Assembly (NCBI RefSeq): GCF_025359345.1
Contig: NZ_JANYGQ010000030.1
Coordinates: 1-52,342, forward strand
DNA length: 52,342 bases
Source: Mucilaginibacter sp.
GTDB lineage: Bacteria > Bacteroidota > Bacteroidia > Sphingobacteriales > Sphingobacteriaceae
Direction of reading: 5' to 3'
In this document: positions 34,016-42,641 of the stretch, piece after piece
Layout of the letters: each line of letters starts with the position of its first letter
Position numbering within the stretch: the first letter of the stretch is position 1
Made by a program: the position numbers and the translations under genes
Notes under the pieces: model-generated
What the model was told of the DNA's origin: nothing
What the model saw: only the letters and a program-made list of their open reading frames with translations
The model's database searches: none

Positions 34016-34930
34016 ATGAAACAGCTATTATGTCTTTTGTTTTTGATGGCAGGCACAGTTTATTGCAACGCGCAAAAATTCAAGCCAGCGCTAAATCTTG
34101 TAAAAGATAGCAGCTATTATTTAAACTTTACCGTGAACTCGCAGGCAGGCGAAGTAGTGGACGGCCAGCATAATACAATTAACATAGGTTATGTTTACAA
34201 AATGGCCTTTAAAGTGCTTGCCGTATCCGATTCGGTTTATAATATGGAAGTGGCTATCCGGTCGGTTAGCATGAAAATAGAAATGGCGGGATTTACCACC
34301 GAGATAGATACGAAGAAAAACGATCCGCAGGATACGCTGTCGACCATAATGTCGGGCATAATAAACAAGCATTTTAATGCAGAAATCACCAAAAAAGGCC
34401 GGGTAAAATCGGTCACTAATCTTGACAAATTATTAGATATCCTGTTAAATCAGGAACCTACTAATGCAAAACGGCAGCAGGCCAGGGCGTTGTTTACACA
34501 ATCGTTCGGATTAAACGCTTTCAGGGGTAGCCTGGAGGCGGGCATTGCCATCTTCCCGGATGCACCCATTGCTAAAGATGATAAGTGGGTAATAAACACG
34601 GCGTTTGAAAACACGGCCAGGGTAGCCGTGCGCGTAAATTACCAGCTGACCGACATAGCCGCCGGGCTTTATATTATTCACGGCGAAGGCACCTTAACCA
34701 GCGATAAGGATGCCGCGCCATCGCAGGTAAACGGCATGCCTGTAAAATATGATCTGAATGGCTCGGTATTATCCGACATCAGGGTTGATAAAAAAACCGG
34801 CTGGATACGCGAGGCTAAAATGAAACAGATAATGATGGGCAGCATGCAGATACTTGACAACCCCAAGCTGCCCGGCGGCATGACCGTTCCGATAACTTAT
34901 ACTACCAACGGCATTACAACCAGTAAATAA
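34016..34930 (+). CDS. DUF6263 family exported protein
   Basis: A 304-aa exported protein: signal peptide ending CNAQ, then a beta-rich body. Length and features (SSYYLNFTVNSQ..., GEGTLTSDKD, DKKTGWIREAKMKQIM) match DUF6263, of unknown function. ATG 34016 places the signal properly; an in-frame ATG at 33977 would add a spurious N-terminus. Followed by a strong hairpin. Confidence 0.72.
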   Translation: MKQLLCLLFLMAGTVYCNAQKFKPALNLVKDSSYYLNFTVNSQAGEVVDGQHNTINIGYVYKMAFKVLAVSDSVYNMEVAIRSVSMKIEMAGFTTEIDTKKNDPQDTLSTIMSGIINKHFNAEITKKGRVKSVTNLDKLLDILLNQEPTNAKRQQARALFTQSFGLNAFRGSLEAGIAIFPDAPIAKDDKWVINTAFENTARVAVRVNYQLTDIAAGLYIIHGEGTLTSDKDAAPSQVNGMPVKYDLNGSVLSDIRVDKKTGWIREAKMKQIMMGSMQILDNPKLPGGMTVPITYTTNGITTSK

Positions 34931-34934
34931 TATC

Positions 34935-34976
34935 CCCCCTGAAGCCGGAGTTTTCAAGCTCCCCCTTCAGGGGGTT
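34935..34976. terminator. G/C-rich hairpin between convergent genes
   Basis: CCCCCTGAAG (34936-34945) pairs with CTTCAGGGGG. It lies between the convergent DUF6263 and YXWGXW genes and may terminate both; the T-run is poor. Confidence 0.5.
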
Positions 34977-34986
34977 GGGAGGATTG

Positions 34987-35292
34987 TTATCTCCAATACC
35001 CGCCTACCCAAACGTAACCGCGGTGATGGTGCCTCCACCTGCCTGGTACCCAAACGGCACGGCGGCGTGGCGGCTCGGCCCAGTAGCCTTCTTTATAAAC
35101 ATAAGTGCCACCGCTGGGCACCCACTCTTCAGCCACCCAAACATGGCGCGGGGTTGGGCGCACAGGACGTACAACCACAGCTGTGCGCGGACGGCCCAAA
35201 CGTGCCCTGACAACAATTTGCGCCTGGCTGCTTGCTGCCGCGAACAAGGTTAGCGCCGAAAATAGCATCAAAATTCTTCCGTACTTTTTCAT
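34987..35292 (-). CDS. YXWGXW repeat-containing exported protein
   Basis: A 101-aa protein with a signal peptide (residues 1-24, SSQAQ) and a basic, Pro/Arg-rich N-terminal part. The C-terminus repeats WVP/WV.G.W modules (EEWVPSGG, AVWVPGRW, YVWVGGYW), the YXWGXW motif. Secreted or envelope protein of unknown function. Confidence 0.85.
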   Translation of the reverse strand: MKKYGRILMLFSALTLFAAASSQAQIVVRARLGRPRTAVVVRPVRPTPRHVWVAEEWVPSGGTYVYKEGYWAEPPRRRAVWVPGRWRHHHRGYVWVGGYWR

Positions 35293-35376
35293 GGTAAAAT
35301 TTATTTTGTTTTTTTGGTATGACGATCAAGAAGAGCAAGGGTTTAAAAAATATTTGAAACTTCCCCGTTACACACT

Positions 35377-35456
35377 TTCAAATCTTCAAATTTCCGCATC
35401 TTCAAATCTTCAAATTTCCCCATCTTCAAATCATCAAATTATAGCATTTTCAAATT
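35377..35456. repeat. octad array with 24-base superperiod
   Basis: Ten consecutive 8-base words. Two TTCAAAT-type words are followed by one spacer word (TCCGCATC, TCCCCATC, ATAGCATT), repeating every 24 bases. The array ends 6 bases before the ligA -7 box. Confidence 0.85.
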
Positions 35457-35462
35457 AAAACT

Positions 35463-35470
35463 TATCTTCG
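35463..35470 (+). promoter_or_regulatory. -7 promoter box of ligA
   Basis: TATCTTCG ends 5 bases before the ligA ATG. The mRNA should be leaderless or nearly so. The -33 region falls inside the octad array. Confidence 0.45.
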
Positions 35471-35475
35471 CTTAT

Positions 35476-37491
35476 ATGTCACCGGCTGAAGCAAAAACCC
35501 GAATAGAATCGTTAACAAGCGAATTAAAGCAGCACAATTACAACTATTATGTGCTGGCAATGCCTACCATTGCCGATTACGATTTCGATAAAAAACTGGA
35601 AGAATTAAGCGCACTCGAAAAGCAATACCCCGAGTATGCCGACCCTAACTCCCCTACCCAACAAGTTGGCGGCGATATCACCAAAGATTTTGTGACCGTA
35701 ACGCACCGCTGGCCAATGCTGTCGTTGGGCAATACGTATAACGAGCAGGAACTGCTTGATTTCGACCAGCGCATCCGCAAGGCTATCGGCGATAATTTTG
35801 AATATGTATGCGAGTTGAAGTTCGACGGGCTTTCAATGAGTCTTACCTATGAAGATGGTGTGCTTGTACGTGCCGTTACCCGTGGCGACGGCATACAGGG
35901 CGATGATGTAACCACCAACGTGCGCACTATCAATACCATACCTAAGCGCCTTAAACATGGCGATTATCCCGGCCAGTTTGAAATACGGGGCGAGGTTTTT
36001 ATGCACCTCAAAGCCTTTGAACGCTTAAATAACGAACGCATTGAGGCAGGCGAAGTGCCTTACGCCAACCCGCGCAACTTTGCATCGGGCACTATAAAAA
36101 TGCAGGACTCGGCCGAGGTGGCACGCCGCCCGCTGGATTGTTTCCTGTACTTCCTGTATACCGAAAGGCTGCTGTTCAGAACACATTGGGAAAGCCTGCA
36201 GGCGGTAAAAAACTGGGGCTTCCACACCAACGAACATAGCAAACTTTGCAGCACCATTGACGATGTTTTCAAGTTCATCAGTTACTGGGACAAAAACAGG
36301 TTCGACCTCAGTTACGACATCGATGGGATTGTGATCAAAGTAAACAGCTACGCGCAACAGCAGGAACTGGGCTTTACCGCCAAATCACCACGCTGGGCCA
36401 TAGCCTACAAATTCAAAGCAGAGCAAGTGCAAACTGAGTTACTGGCAGTTACTTACCAGGTTGGTCGCACCGGGGCTGTTACACCTGTTGCCAATTTAAA
36501 ACCCGTGCTGCTGGCCGGCACCACTGTTAAACGGGCAACGCTGCACAATGCCGACGAAATTGAAAAACGCCTAAAACTGCATGAACATGATTGGGTTTTT
36601 GTGGAGAAGGGCGGCGAGATCATCCCGAAGATCATCAGCGTAAACCTTGATAAACGCAGCCCGGATGCCAAACCTATAAAATATTTGACTCACTGCCCCG
36701 AGTGCGGGACAGAACTTATCCGTAAGGAGGGCGAGGCTGCCTCCTACTGTCCTAACGACGAGGGTTGCCATCCGCAGATAGTGGGCAAAATGCAGCATTT
36801 CATCAGCCGCAAGGCCATGAATATTGATGGGTTGGGTGACGAAACTATCGAGACACTTTATCAAAATAAATTCATCAGTCGCATAAGTGATATTTATGAC
36901 CTGGAGCAACATAGCGAAGAGTTAAAAAAGATGGGCCGTTTCGGCGAAAAATCCATCAACAACATGCTGGCTGGTATTGAAAAATCGAAAGAAATGCCTT
37001 TCGAAAAAGTGCTGTTTGGCCTGGGCATCCGCTATGTTGGCGAAACAGTAGCTAAAAAACTGGCCGTCCATTTTAAAAACATCGACAGGCTGGCGTCCGC
37101 TACGTTTGATGAATTAATTACGGCCGAAGAAATAGGCGAACGCATTGCACTAAGTATTATTGAATATTTTAGCGACGAGAAACATAAGCAGGAAATTGAA
37201 AAGCTACAAACACAAGGCCTGCAGTTTGTTATCATTGAAAAAGAAGTAAAACTTGCCAGCGAAAAGCTTAGTGGTCAATCATTTATCATCTCCGGTGTAT
37301 TTGAGAAATTCTCGCGCGATGAGTTGAAGGACATTATCGAGCAAAACGGGGGCAAAATAGTGAGCAGCATATCAGCCAAGCTAAATTTCCTGGTTGCGGG
37401 CGATAACATGGGCCCCGCCAAATTGGAGAAAGCCCAAAAGCTAAATATCCCAATAATCAGCGATGCAGAACTGTTTGAAATGATAGCTTAA
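35476..37491 (+). CDS. ligA: NAD+-dependent DNA ligase
   Basis: A 671-aa ligase joining nicks in DNA during replication and repair. The adenylated lysine is K115 in CELKFDGLS. The zinc finger has four cysteines (CPECG, then YCPNDEGC). Helix-hairpin-helix motifs follow, then a C-terminal BRCT domain (about residues 590-670, GQSFIISGVFEKFSRDELKDII...). The length equals that of the E. coli enzyme. Start taken as ATG 35476, with the -7 box just upstream. Confidence 0.99.
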   Translation: MSPAEAKTRIESLTSELKQHNYNYYVLAMPTIADYDFDKKLEELSALEKQYPEYADPNSPTQQVGGDITKDFVTVTHRWPMLSLGNTYNEQELLDFDQRIRKAIGDNFEYVCELKFDGLSMSLTYEDGVLVRAVTRGDGIQGDDVTTNVRTINTIPKRLKHGDYPGQFEIRGEVFMHLKAFERLNNERIEAGEVPYANPRNFASGTIKMQDSAEVARRPLDCFLYFLYTERLLFRTHWESLQAVKNWGFHTNEHSKLCSTIDDVFKFISYWDKNRFDLSYDIDGIVIKVNSYAQQQELGFTAKSPRWAIAYKFKAEQVQTELLAVTYQVGRTGAVTPVANLKPVLLAGTTVKRATLHNADEIEKRLKLHEHDWVFVEKGGEIIPKIISVNLDKRSPDAKPIKYLTHCPECGTELIRKEGEAASYCPNDEGCHPQIVGKMQHFISRKAMNIDGLGDETIETLYQNKFISRISDIYDLEQHSEELKKMGRFGEKSINNMLAGIEKSKEMPFEKVLFGLGIRYVGETVAKKLAVHFKNIDRLASATFDELITAEEIGERIALSIIEYFSDEKHKQEIEKLQTQGLQFVIIEKEVKLASEKLSGQSFIISGVFEKFSRDELKDIIEQNGGKIVSSISAKLNFLVAGDNMGPAKLEKAQKLNIPIISDAELFEMIA

Positions 37492-37545
37492 TAGTATATA
37501 TATTCCACGTTAATTTAACTTTAAGTTATCGATTTAATATATAAA

Positions 37546-37553
37546 TATATTTG
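37546..37553 (+). promoter_or_regulatory. -7 promoter box of the small RNA
   Basis: A perfect TATATTTG about 55 bases after the ligA stop. The -33 region holds TTTAAG rather than TTG. Confidence 0.5.
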
Positions 37554-37557
37554 TGCA

Positions 37558-37707
37558 ATAAGTTGTGTCATTTTAACACAAAAATTTTTATTCTATTATA
37601 GAAACCCCTATATTAGTTGCTTCATATGGTGGGCATCCTGCTCACCTATTGTGATAAGGTTTAGGTTAAAGCCTCCAAGCAGCGAGTGTGAGGAGGCTTT
37701 TATTTTT
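37558..37707 (+). ncRNA. candidate structured small RNA, 6S-like architecture
   Basis: From a perfect promoter to a 9-bp terminator hairpin: AAAGCCTCC (37668-37676), GGAGGCTTT (37692-37700), then TATTTTTT. Inside, a small 5' hairpin TTGTGT/ACACAA (37563-37581) is followed by a closing stem AAACC/GGTTT (37602-37606 and 37658-37662), a large internal bulge, and a 7-bp apical stem GGTGGGC/GCTCACC (37628-37646). A long hairpin with an open central bubble recalls 6S RNA. No known family was identified with certainty. Confidence 0.5.
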
Positions 37708-37883
37708 TGCAATATTTCATATAATATTTTTTAATATTTAGAAATGACCTTATCATTCATACTAATTCAATAATAGCATTAGCCAGCGTTAATTTTCCTG
37801 ATTAAATATCTTTAACAATTATTAACAAAACCAGTCTAACAGGTTCAATAAATTTGTTTCACCTTCGTACAAAAGCCTGTTAA

Positions 37884-40337
37884 ATGAAATTAACCCTACC
37901 TTTCGCTTTCTTTATCATCATCAGTTTTAGTGCATTTTCGCAAACGTTTACCGTAAGCGGCAAAATTACCGACGAGCAAAACAAGCCTGTTCCGTTTGCC
38001 AGCATCTATATAAAAAATACTACCAGGGGTACGTCGGCAAACAGCGAGGGCGAGTATGGCCTGCTGTTAAAGCCCGGTACTTATGAAGTGCAATACAAGG
38101 CTGTCGGCTATAAGCAGCAAAGCCGTAAAGTTGAACTGACAAAAAACCAGGCCATTGATATTGTTTTACAAACCGAAACCTACCAGCTAAATGACGTGGT
38201 GGTAAAATCGGGCGGTGAAGACCCTGCTTATGCCATTGTTCGCAAGGCTATTAAAGCCCGTAAGGGCCATCTTAACGAGGTTGATGCTTACACCTGCGAG
38301 GTTTATATAAAGGGCCTCCAAAAGCTATTGGCTGCCCCTAAAAGATTTTTGGGATTTGATGTGCAGAAAGCTACCCGCGAAATGGGCCTGGATTCGAACC
38401 GCAGGGGCATTGTCTACCTGTCGGAGTCGGAATCGAAATACAGCTTTAAGCGACCAGATAACGTACATGAGGAATTGATATCATCAAAAGTATCGGGCAG
38501 TAACCAGGTATTTAGCTATAACCGGGCATCGGATATACAGGTTAATTTTTATGAGAATATTCAAAATTGGGGTGGCTTAAGCCTGCGCCCGCTGGTATCG
38601 CCAATTGCCGACAACGCGATGTTTTACTACAACTACAAATACATTGGCTTTACTACCGAAAATGGCGAAACGGTTGACAAGATAAAGGTGATGCCAAAGC
38701 GTGGCTATGACGCCTGTTTCCAGGGGTATATTTATATTTTGGAGGATAGCTGGCGCCTTTACGGGCTCGACCTCTTTATCACCAAAAAGCAAAACATAAA
38801 CTTTGTTGATACCCTTAAGGTTAGTGAGCAGTTTTTCCCGGTGAGCAGGCAGGCATGGATGCCTTCATCAGTTAAGTTTGAATTTACGGGAGGCCTGCTG
38901 GGTTTCAAGATCGGCGGCTATTTTATATCGGTTTATAAGGATTATGACCTTAACCCAACGCTCAATAAAAAAGAGTTTAAAGAAGTGATGCGGGTTACCA
39001 AGGGCAGCAATAAAAAAGATTCGACCTACTGGGCAAATGAACGGCCGGTACCATTAACAGATGAGGAAAAAACGGATTACGAGAAAAAAGCTATACTGGC
39101 CAAAAAACGGGAGTCAAAGCCATACCTCGACTCGCTGGATAAAGTGAACAACAAATTCAGCCTGCTTGATTTGACTTATAAGAACTATCGTCACGTCAAT
39201 CGTTATGAGCATGAATATTATAACCTTGATGCTATTTTACCTTCGATAAGGTTTAATACGGCACAAGGGTTTAACCTTAATTACGGTGCATCATTCAGTA
39301 AATTGGTCGACAGCACCAATAATAAGTATTTAACGGTTGGCGCAAGGGCAGGTTATGGCTTTAGCAATAAGAAATTTACCGGCAGTATTTATGCCGGTAT
39401 ACCTGCCGGTGAATACAACCTGGGTTTTAGCGCAGGCTCTGAAGTTGTTGATTTGAATTATTATACGCCCATGTCGCCGTTGATTAATACGGTTTACAGT
39501 TTGTTCGAAAGGCAGAATTATGAAAAGCTTTATCAAAAGCAATACCTTTCGGCATCGGCAAGCAGGCGCATAACCGGTGGATGGATGGCCAGCGGATATG
39601 TTGAATGGGCCGACAGGAAAGCGCTCACCAATACATCAAATTACAGCTTTTTCAGCCCTGGCAACCACAACTATACCTCGAACAATCCTTTTACGCCAAA
39701 TTTAGATGTACCGATGTTTGCTGACAATCAATCGTTTAAAATTGGTTTGCGTACAACTTATGATTTTAGCGACAAATACGAGACCTACCCTACCGGGCGC
39801 CGTTATTTGCCATCAAAATATCCAACAATCGGCCTAAGCTATACCAAAGGCATCAAAAGCATATTTGGCTCCGATGTTGATTACGATTTGCTTACTGCTG
39901 ATGTATCCAAATCGAATATTAACGCTGGTGTTTTAGGGCAAACGTCGTTCTTTATTGGCGCAGGCAAGTTTTTGAACAATAACAGCCTCTTTTACCCAGA
40001 TTATAAACAATTCCAGGGTAACCAGGTATTATTTTCGCATACCGGCATCAACAGCTTTTTATTGCTAAACTACTATACCAACAGCACCTATACCAAATAT
40101 ATCGAAGGCCATATCGAGCAAAATTTTTCCGGCTTTTTCCTCAACAAAATACCGCTGATCAGGAAGCTTAAACTGCAGGAAATACTGGATATTAATTACA
40201 TCTCTACCCCTGCCCTTAAAAACTATACTGAGCTGGGCATTGGGATACAGTATTTAAACTTCAGGCTGATGTATGGCAAATCGTACAATAGCGGCAGCAA
40301 TACAAATTCGGCGGTGCGGATTGGGGTGAGTTTTTAG
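37884..40337 (+). CDS. DUF5686 outer-membrane protein with carboxypeptidase-like regulatory domain
   Basis: An 817-aa outer-membrane protein: signal peptide (residues 1-19, AFSQ), a CarboxypepD_reg-like sandwich (24-105, VSGKITDEQNKPVPFASIYIKN), then the DUF5686 region (about 130-817) predicted as beta-barrel. Found throughout Bacteroidetes; the role is envelope-related but unknown. No TonB plug seen. Own gene with a 176-bp upstream spacer after the small RNA. Confidence 0.87.
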   Translation: MKLTLPFAFFIIISFSAFSQTFTVSGKITDEQNKPVPFASIYIKNTTRGTSANSEGEYGLLLKPGTYEVQYKAVGYKQQSRKVELTKNQAIDIVLQTETYQLNDVVVKSGGEDPAYAIVRKAIKARKGHLNEVDAYTCEVYIKGLQKLLAAPKRFLGFDVQKATREMGLDSNRRGIVYLSESESKYSFKRPDNVHEELISSKVSGSNQVFSYNRASDIQVNFYENIQNWGGLSLRPLVSPIADNAMFYYNYKYIGFTTENGETVDKIKVMPKRGYDACFQGYIYILEDSWRLYGLDLFITKKQNINFVDTLKVSEQFFPVSRQAWMPSSVKFEFTGGLLGFKIGGYFISVYKDYDLNPTLNKKEFKEVMRVTKGSNKKDSTYWANERPVPLTDEEKTDYEKKAILAKKRESKPYLDSLDKVNNKFSLLDLTYKNYRHVNRYEHEYYNLDAILPSIRFNTAQGFNLNYGASFSKLVDSTNNKYLTVGARAGYGFSNKKFTGSIYAGIPAGEYNLGFSAGSEVVDLNYYTPMSPLINTVYSLFERQNYEKLYQKQYLSASASRRITGGWMASGYVEWADRKALTNTSNYSFFSPGNHNYTSNNPFTPNLDVPMFADNQSFKIGLRTTYDFSDKYETYPTGRRYLPSKYPTIGLSYTKGIKSIFGSDVDYDLLTADVSKSNINAGVLGQTSFFIGAGKFLNNNSLFYPDYKQFQGNQVLFSHTGINSFLLLNYYTNSTYTKYIEGHIEQNFSGFFLNKIPLIRKLKLQEILDINYISTPALKNYTELGIGIQYLNFRLMYGKSYNSGSNTNSAVRIGVSF

Positions 40338-40345
40338 CGTTTGCA

Positions 40346-40366
40346 GTTCATGGTTGATGGTTCATA
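40346..40366. repeat. heptad array, left of chrA
   Basis: Three words GTTCATG, GTTGATG, GTTCATA between the DUF5686 and chrA genes. Inverse words follow chrA at 41591-41618. Confidence 0.7.
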
Positions 40367-40404
40367 CCTTATTTTTCTTAATAGTACCATAACATGGCAA
40401 ATGC

Positions 40405-40412
40405 TATCTTAG
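40405..40412 (+). promoter_or_regulatory. -7 promoter box of chrA
   Basis: TATCTTAG, 7 bases before the ATG; the same motif as at 41626. Predicts a near-leaderless mRNA. Confidence 0.4.
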
Positions 40413-40419
40413 CAGTGCC

Positions 40420-41541
40420 ATGAAAGCAACGCCGCTTAAAGAAATTGCCTTATTGTTTTTGAAACTAGGCACTACCGCCTTTGGTGGCCCGGCCGCCCAT
40501 ATTGCAATGATGCGCCAGGAGGTAGTTGTTAAACGTGAATGGTTAAAAGAACAACACTTTCTTGACCTGATTGGAGCGACAAACCTTATCCCGGGCCCAA
40601 ACAGCACCGAGATGGCTATACATATTGGCCATGAGAAAGGCGGGTGGAAGGGCTTAATAATAGCAGGTTTGTGTTTTATTATGCCGGCAGTATTAATTAC
40701 CGGTACCCTGGCATGGCTTTATAAAAAGTATGGCCAGCTGCCTCAAATTCAACCATTTGTTTATGGCATTAAGCCTGCAATAATAGCCGTTATCCTGGCC
40801 GCAATTTATCCGCTGGCAAAAAAATCGCTACAAACATTTGAGCTGGGTGCCATTGGCATTGTTGCATTAGTGCTAAGCTTATTGGGATATTCAGAAGTGC
40901 TTATTTTGTTTGGTTCGGGCTTTTTGGCAATGGCGTTGTATGCTATTCGCTTAAAACCCAAAGACAAATCATTTAGTTTATTACCTCTTTTTATCTTAGG
41001 CGGCGATGACTTTTTCAGCCGGACCAATATCAGTTTATTTTTGTCGTTTTTAAAAATCGGCGCCATACTGTATGGCAGTGGCTATGTGCTATTTGCCTTT
41101 CTTGATTCTGAACTGGTGGCACATGGCGTTATAACCCGGCAGCAATTGGTTGATGCTATTGCAGTCGGACAATTTACACCCGGTCCTGTTTTTTCATCAG
41201 TAACATTTATAGGTTTCCAGGTTAACGGCATTAACGGGGCCATTATATCAACCATCGGCATTTTCCTGCCGTCGTTTGTATTTGTGGCGCTGCTTAACCC
41301 GCTTGTGAACAAAATGAGGGGTTCCAAACTATTTGGCGCGTTTTTAAATGCTGTTAATGTTGCATCAATAGCGCTAATAGTGGTTGTTTGTTATCAATTG
41401 GGGAAAGATAGTATAAACAATTGGCGCGGCATGCTTATTGCAATCGTCAGTATCTGCATACTCTTAAAATTCAAAAGTATCAATAGTGCATTCATCGTGT
41501 TAGGCGGGTCAATTGCCGGCTATATTTTACTGCTCATTTAA
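40420..41541 (+). CDS. chrA: ChrA-family chromate transporter
   Basis: A 373-aa inner-membrane transporter with two homologous halves, each with a CHR signature: FGGPAAHIAMMRQEVV...NLIPGPNSTEMA and YGSGYVLFAFLDSELV...GQFTPGPVFSS. About ten helices. ChrA proteins export chromate with proton or sulfate exchange; many chromosomal copies are not proven to act on chromate. Monocistronic, with a -7 box close to the ATG. Confidence 0.94.
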   Translation: MKATPLKEIALLFLKLGTTAFGGPAAHIAMMRQEVVVKREWLKEQHFLDLIGATNLIPGPNSTEMAIHIGHEKGGWKGLIIAGLCFIMPAVLITGTLAWLYKKYGQLPQIQPFVYGIKPAIIAVILAAIYPLAKKSLQTFELGAIGIVALVLSLLGYSEVLILFGSGFLAMALYAIRLKPKDKSFSLLPLFILGGDDFFSRTNISLFLSFLKIGAILYGSGYVLFAFLDSELVAHGVITRQQLVDAIAVGQFTPGPVFSSVTFIGFQVNGINGAIISTIGIFLPSFVFVALLNPLVNKMRGSKLFGAFLNAVNVASIALIVVVCYQLGKDSINNWRGMLIAIVSICILLKFKSINSAFIVLGGSIAGYILLLI

Positions 41542-41590
41542 GTTCGACAATTGACTTCTTCTAAATGCCAGTAGGTCATCCGCAAAAAAA

Positions 41591-41618
41591 CCATGAACTA
41601 TCAACCATGAACTATGAA
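41591..41618. repeat. heptad array, right of chrA
   Basis: Four words CCATGAA, CTATCAA, CCATGAA, CTATGAA, the inverse of the 40346-40366 words. The array ends 7 bases before the dapA -7 box. Confidence 0.75.
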
Positions 41619-41625
41619 CTATTCT

Positions 41626-41633
41626 TATCTTAG
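41626..41633 (+). promoter_or_regulatory. -7 promoter box of dapA
   Basis: TATCTTAG, 17 bases before the ATG; the -33 region is occupied by the heptad array. Confidence 0.45.
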
Positions 41634-41650
41634 CGCCTTTTAATACTAAC

Positions 41651-42529
41651 ATGAACAAATTTTATGGAACCGGGGTTGCAATTATAACTCCTTTTCAAAC
41701 AGACGGGCAGGTTGATTACGAGGCTTTAGGAAAGCTCATCAACCATTTAATTGACGGAGGTGTGGAATACATCGTTTCATTGGGTACAACCGGTGAAAGT
41801 GCCACCCTGAGCAGTGATGAACGAAAGCAAGTTTGGGAATTTACTTCAAAAAGTGTTAATGGCCGTGTTGGATTGATTGCAGGCCTTGGTGGTAACAATA
41901 CGCACGAACTGGTTGAGCAAATAAAACAATTTGACACAACCGGTTACGATGCTATTTTGTCGGCAAGCCCACATTATAACAAACCAACCCAGGAAGGTAT
42001 TTACCAGCATTATAAAGCAATAGCGGCAGTTTCGCCGTTGCCAATAATATTATACAACGTACCCAGCCGTACCGGCAGCAACATAAGCGCCGAGACAACC
42101 GTAAGGCTGGCACATGATTTTAAAAACATCATCGGCATAAAAGAAGCTTCGGGCAATTTCGACCAGCTTAACCAGATAGCGCGTGATAAGCCGGAAGACT
42201 TTTTATTAATTTCGGGCGATGACCCTATCAGTTTGCCAATGATCGCTTTAGGCGGTGTTGGGGTGATATCGGTTGTGGGCAATGCATTGCCTCGGCGAAT
42301 GTCGGATATGATAAGGACCTGCCTCGCAGGAGATTTTAAATCGGCACAAAAAGGCCATTCAGATTTAATCGATTTTACCCGCCTGATGTTTATTGAAGGC
42401 AGTCCCGCCGGTGTAAAAACTGCTTTGAAGCAACTGGGTATTTGTGGTGATACCATACGTTTGCCACTGGTGCAGGTAAGCAGTGAAATTGCCGATAAAA
42501 TTATAGCGGAGACGAAGAAGTTGTCATAG
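41651..42529 (+). CDS. dapA: 4-hydroxy-tetrahydrodipicolinate synthase
   Basis: A 292-aa TIM-barrel aldolase condensing pyruvate with aspartate semialdehyde, the first step committed to lysine and meso-diaminopimelate (cell wall). The Schiff-base lysine is K164 (IGIKEASGN), the catalytic Tyr135 is in LYNVPSR, and the Thr pair lies in LGTTGESAT (46-47). Length and motifs are standard. Ends before a terminator at 42562-42589. Confidence 0.98.
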   Translation: MNKFYGTGVAIITPFQTDGQVDYEALGKLINHLIDGGVEYIVSLGTTGESATLSSDERKQVWEFTSKSVNGRVGLIAGLGGNNTHELVEQIKQFDTTGYDAILSASPHYNKPTQEGIYQHYKAIAAVSPLPIILYNVPSRTGSNISAETTVRLAHDFKNIIGIKEASGNFDQLNQIARDKPEDFLLISGDDPISLPMIALGGVGVISVVGNALPRRMSDMIRTCLAGDFKSAQKGHSDLIDFTRLMFIEGSPAGVKTALKQLGICGDTIRLPLVQVSSEIADKIIAETKKLS

Positions 42530-42559
42530 CTTTCTTCATTCAGTAAGATAAAATAACAA

Positions 42560-42597
42560 GTACGGGCTGTCATGATGATGATAGCCCGTTTTTATTT
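42560..42597 (+). terminator. terminator of dapA
   Basis: ACGGGCT (42562-42568) pairs with AGCCCGT (42583-42589), extended by further base pairs in the loop, then TTTTTAT. Confidence 0.75.
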
Positions 42598-42612
42598 ATA
42601 CCCTGATAATCT

Positions 42613-42620
42613 TAAGTTTG
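42613..42620 (+). promoter_or_regulatory. -7 promoter box of the SGNH hydrolase gene
   Basis: A perfect TAAGTTTG, 22 bases before the ATG; no TTG at -33. Confidence 0.5.
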
Positions 42621-42641
42621 TAAACAAACCATTTACGAACT

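Noticed and set aside
35377..35456. CRISPR-like array
   Set aside because: The units are 8 bases with no unique spacers and no cas genes; it is a word array.
37624..37665. Small ORF starting ATGGTGGGC in the candidate small RNA
   Set aside because: Only 12 codons and located in the apical stem; more likely RNA structure.
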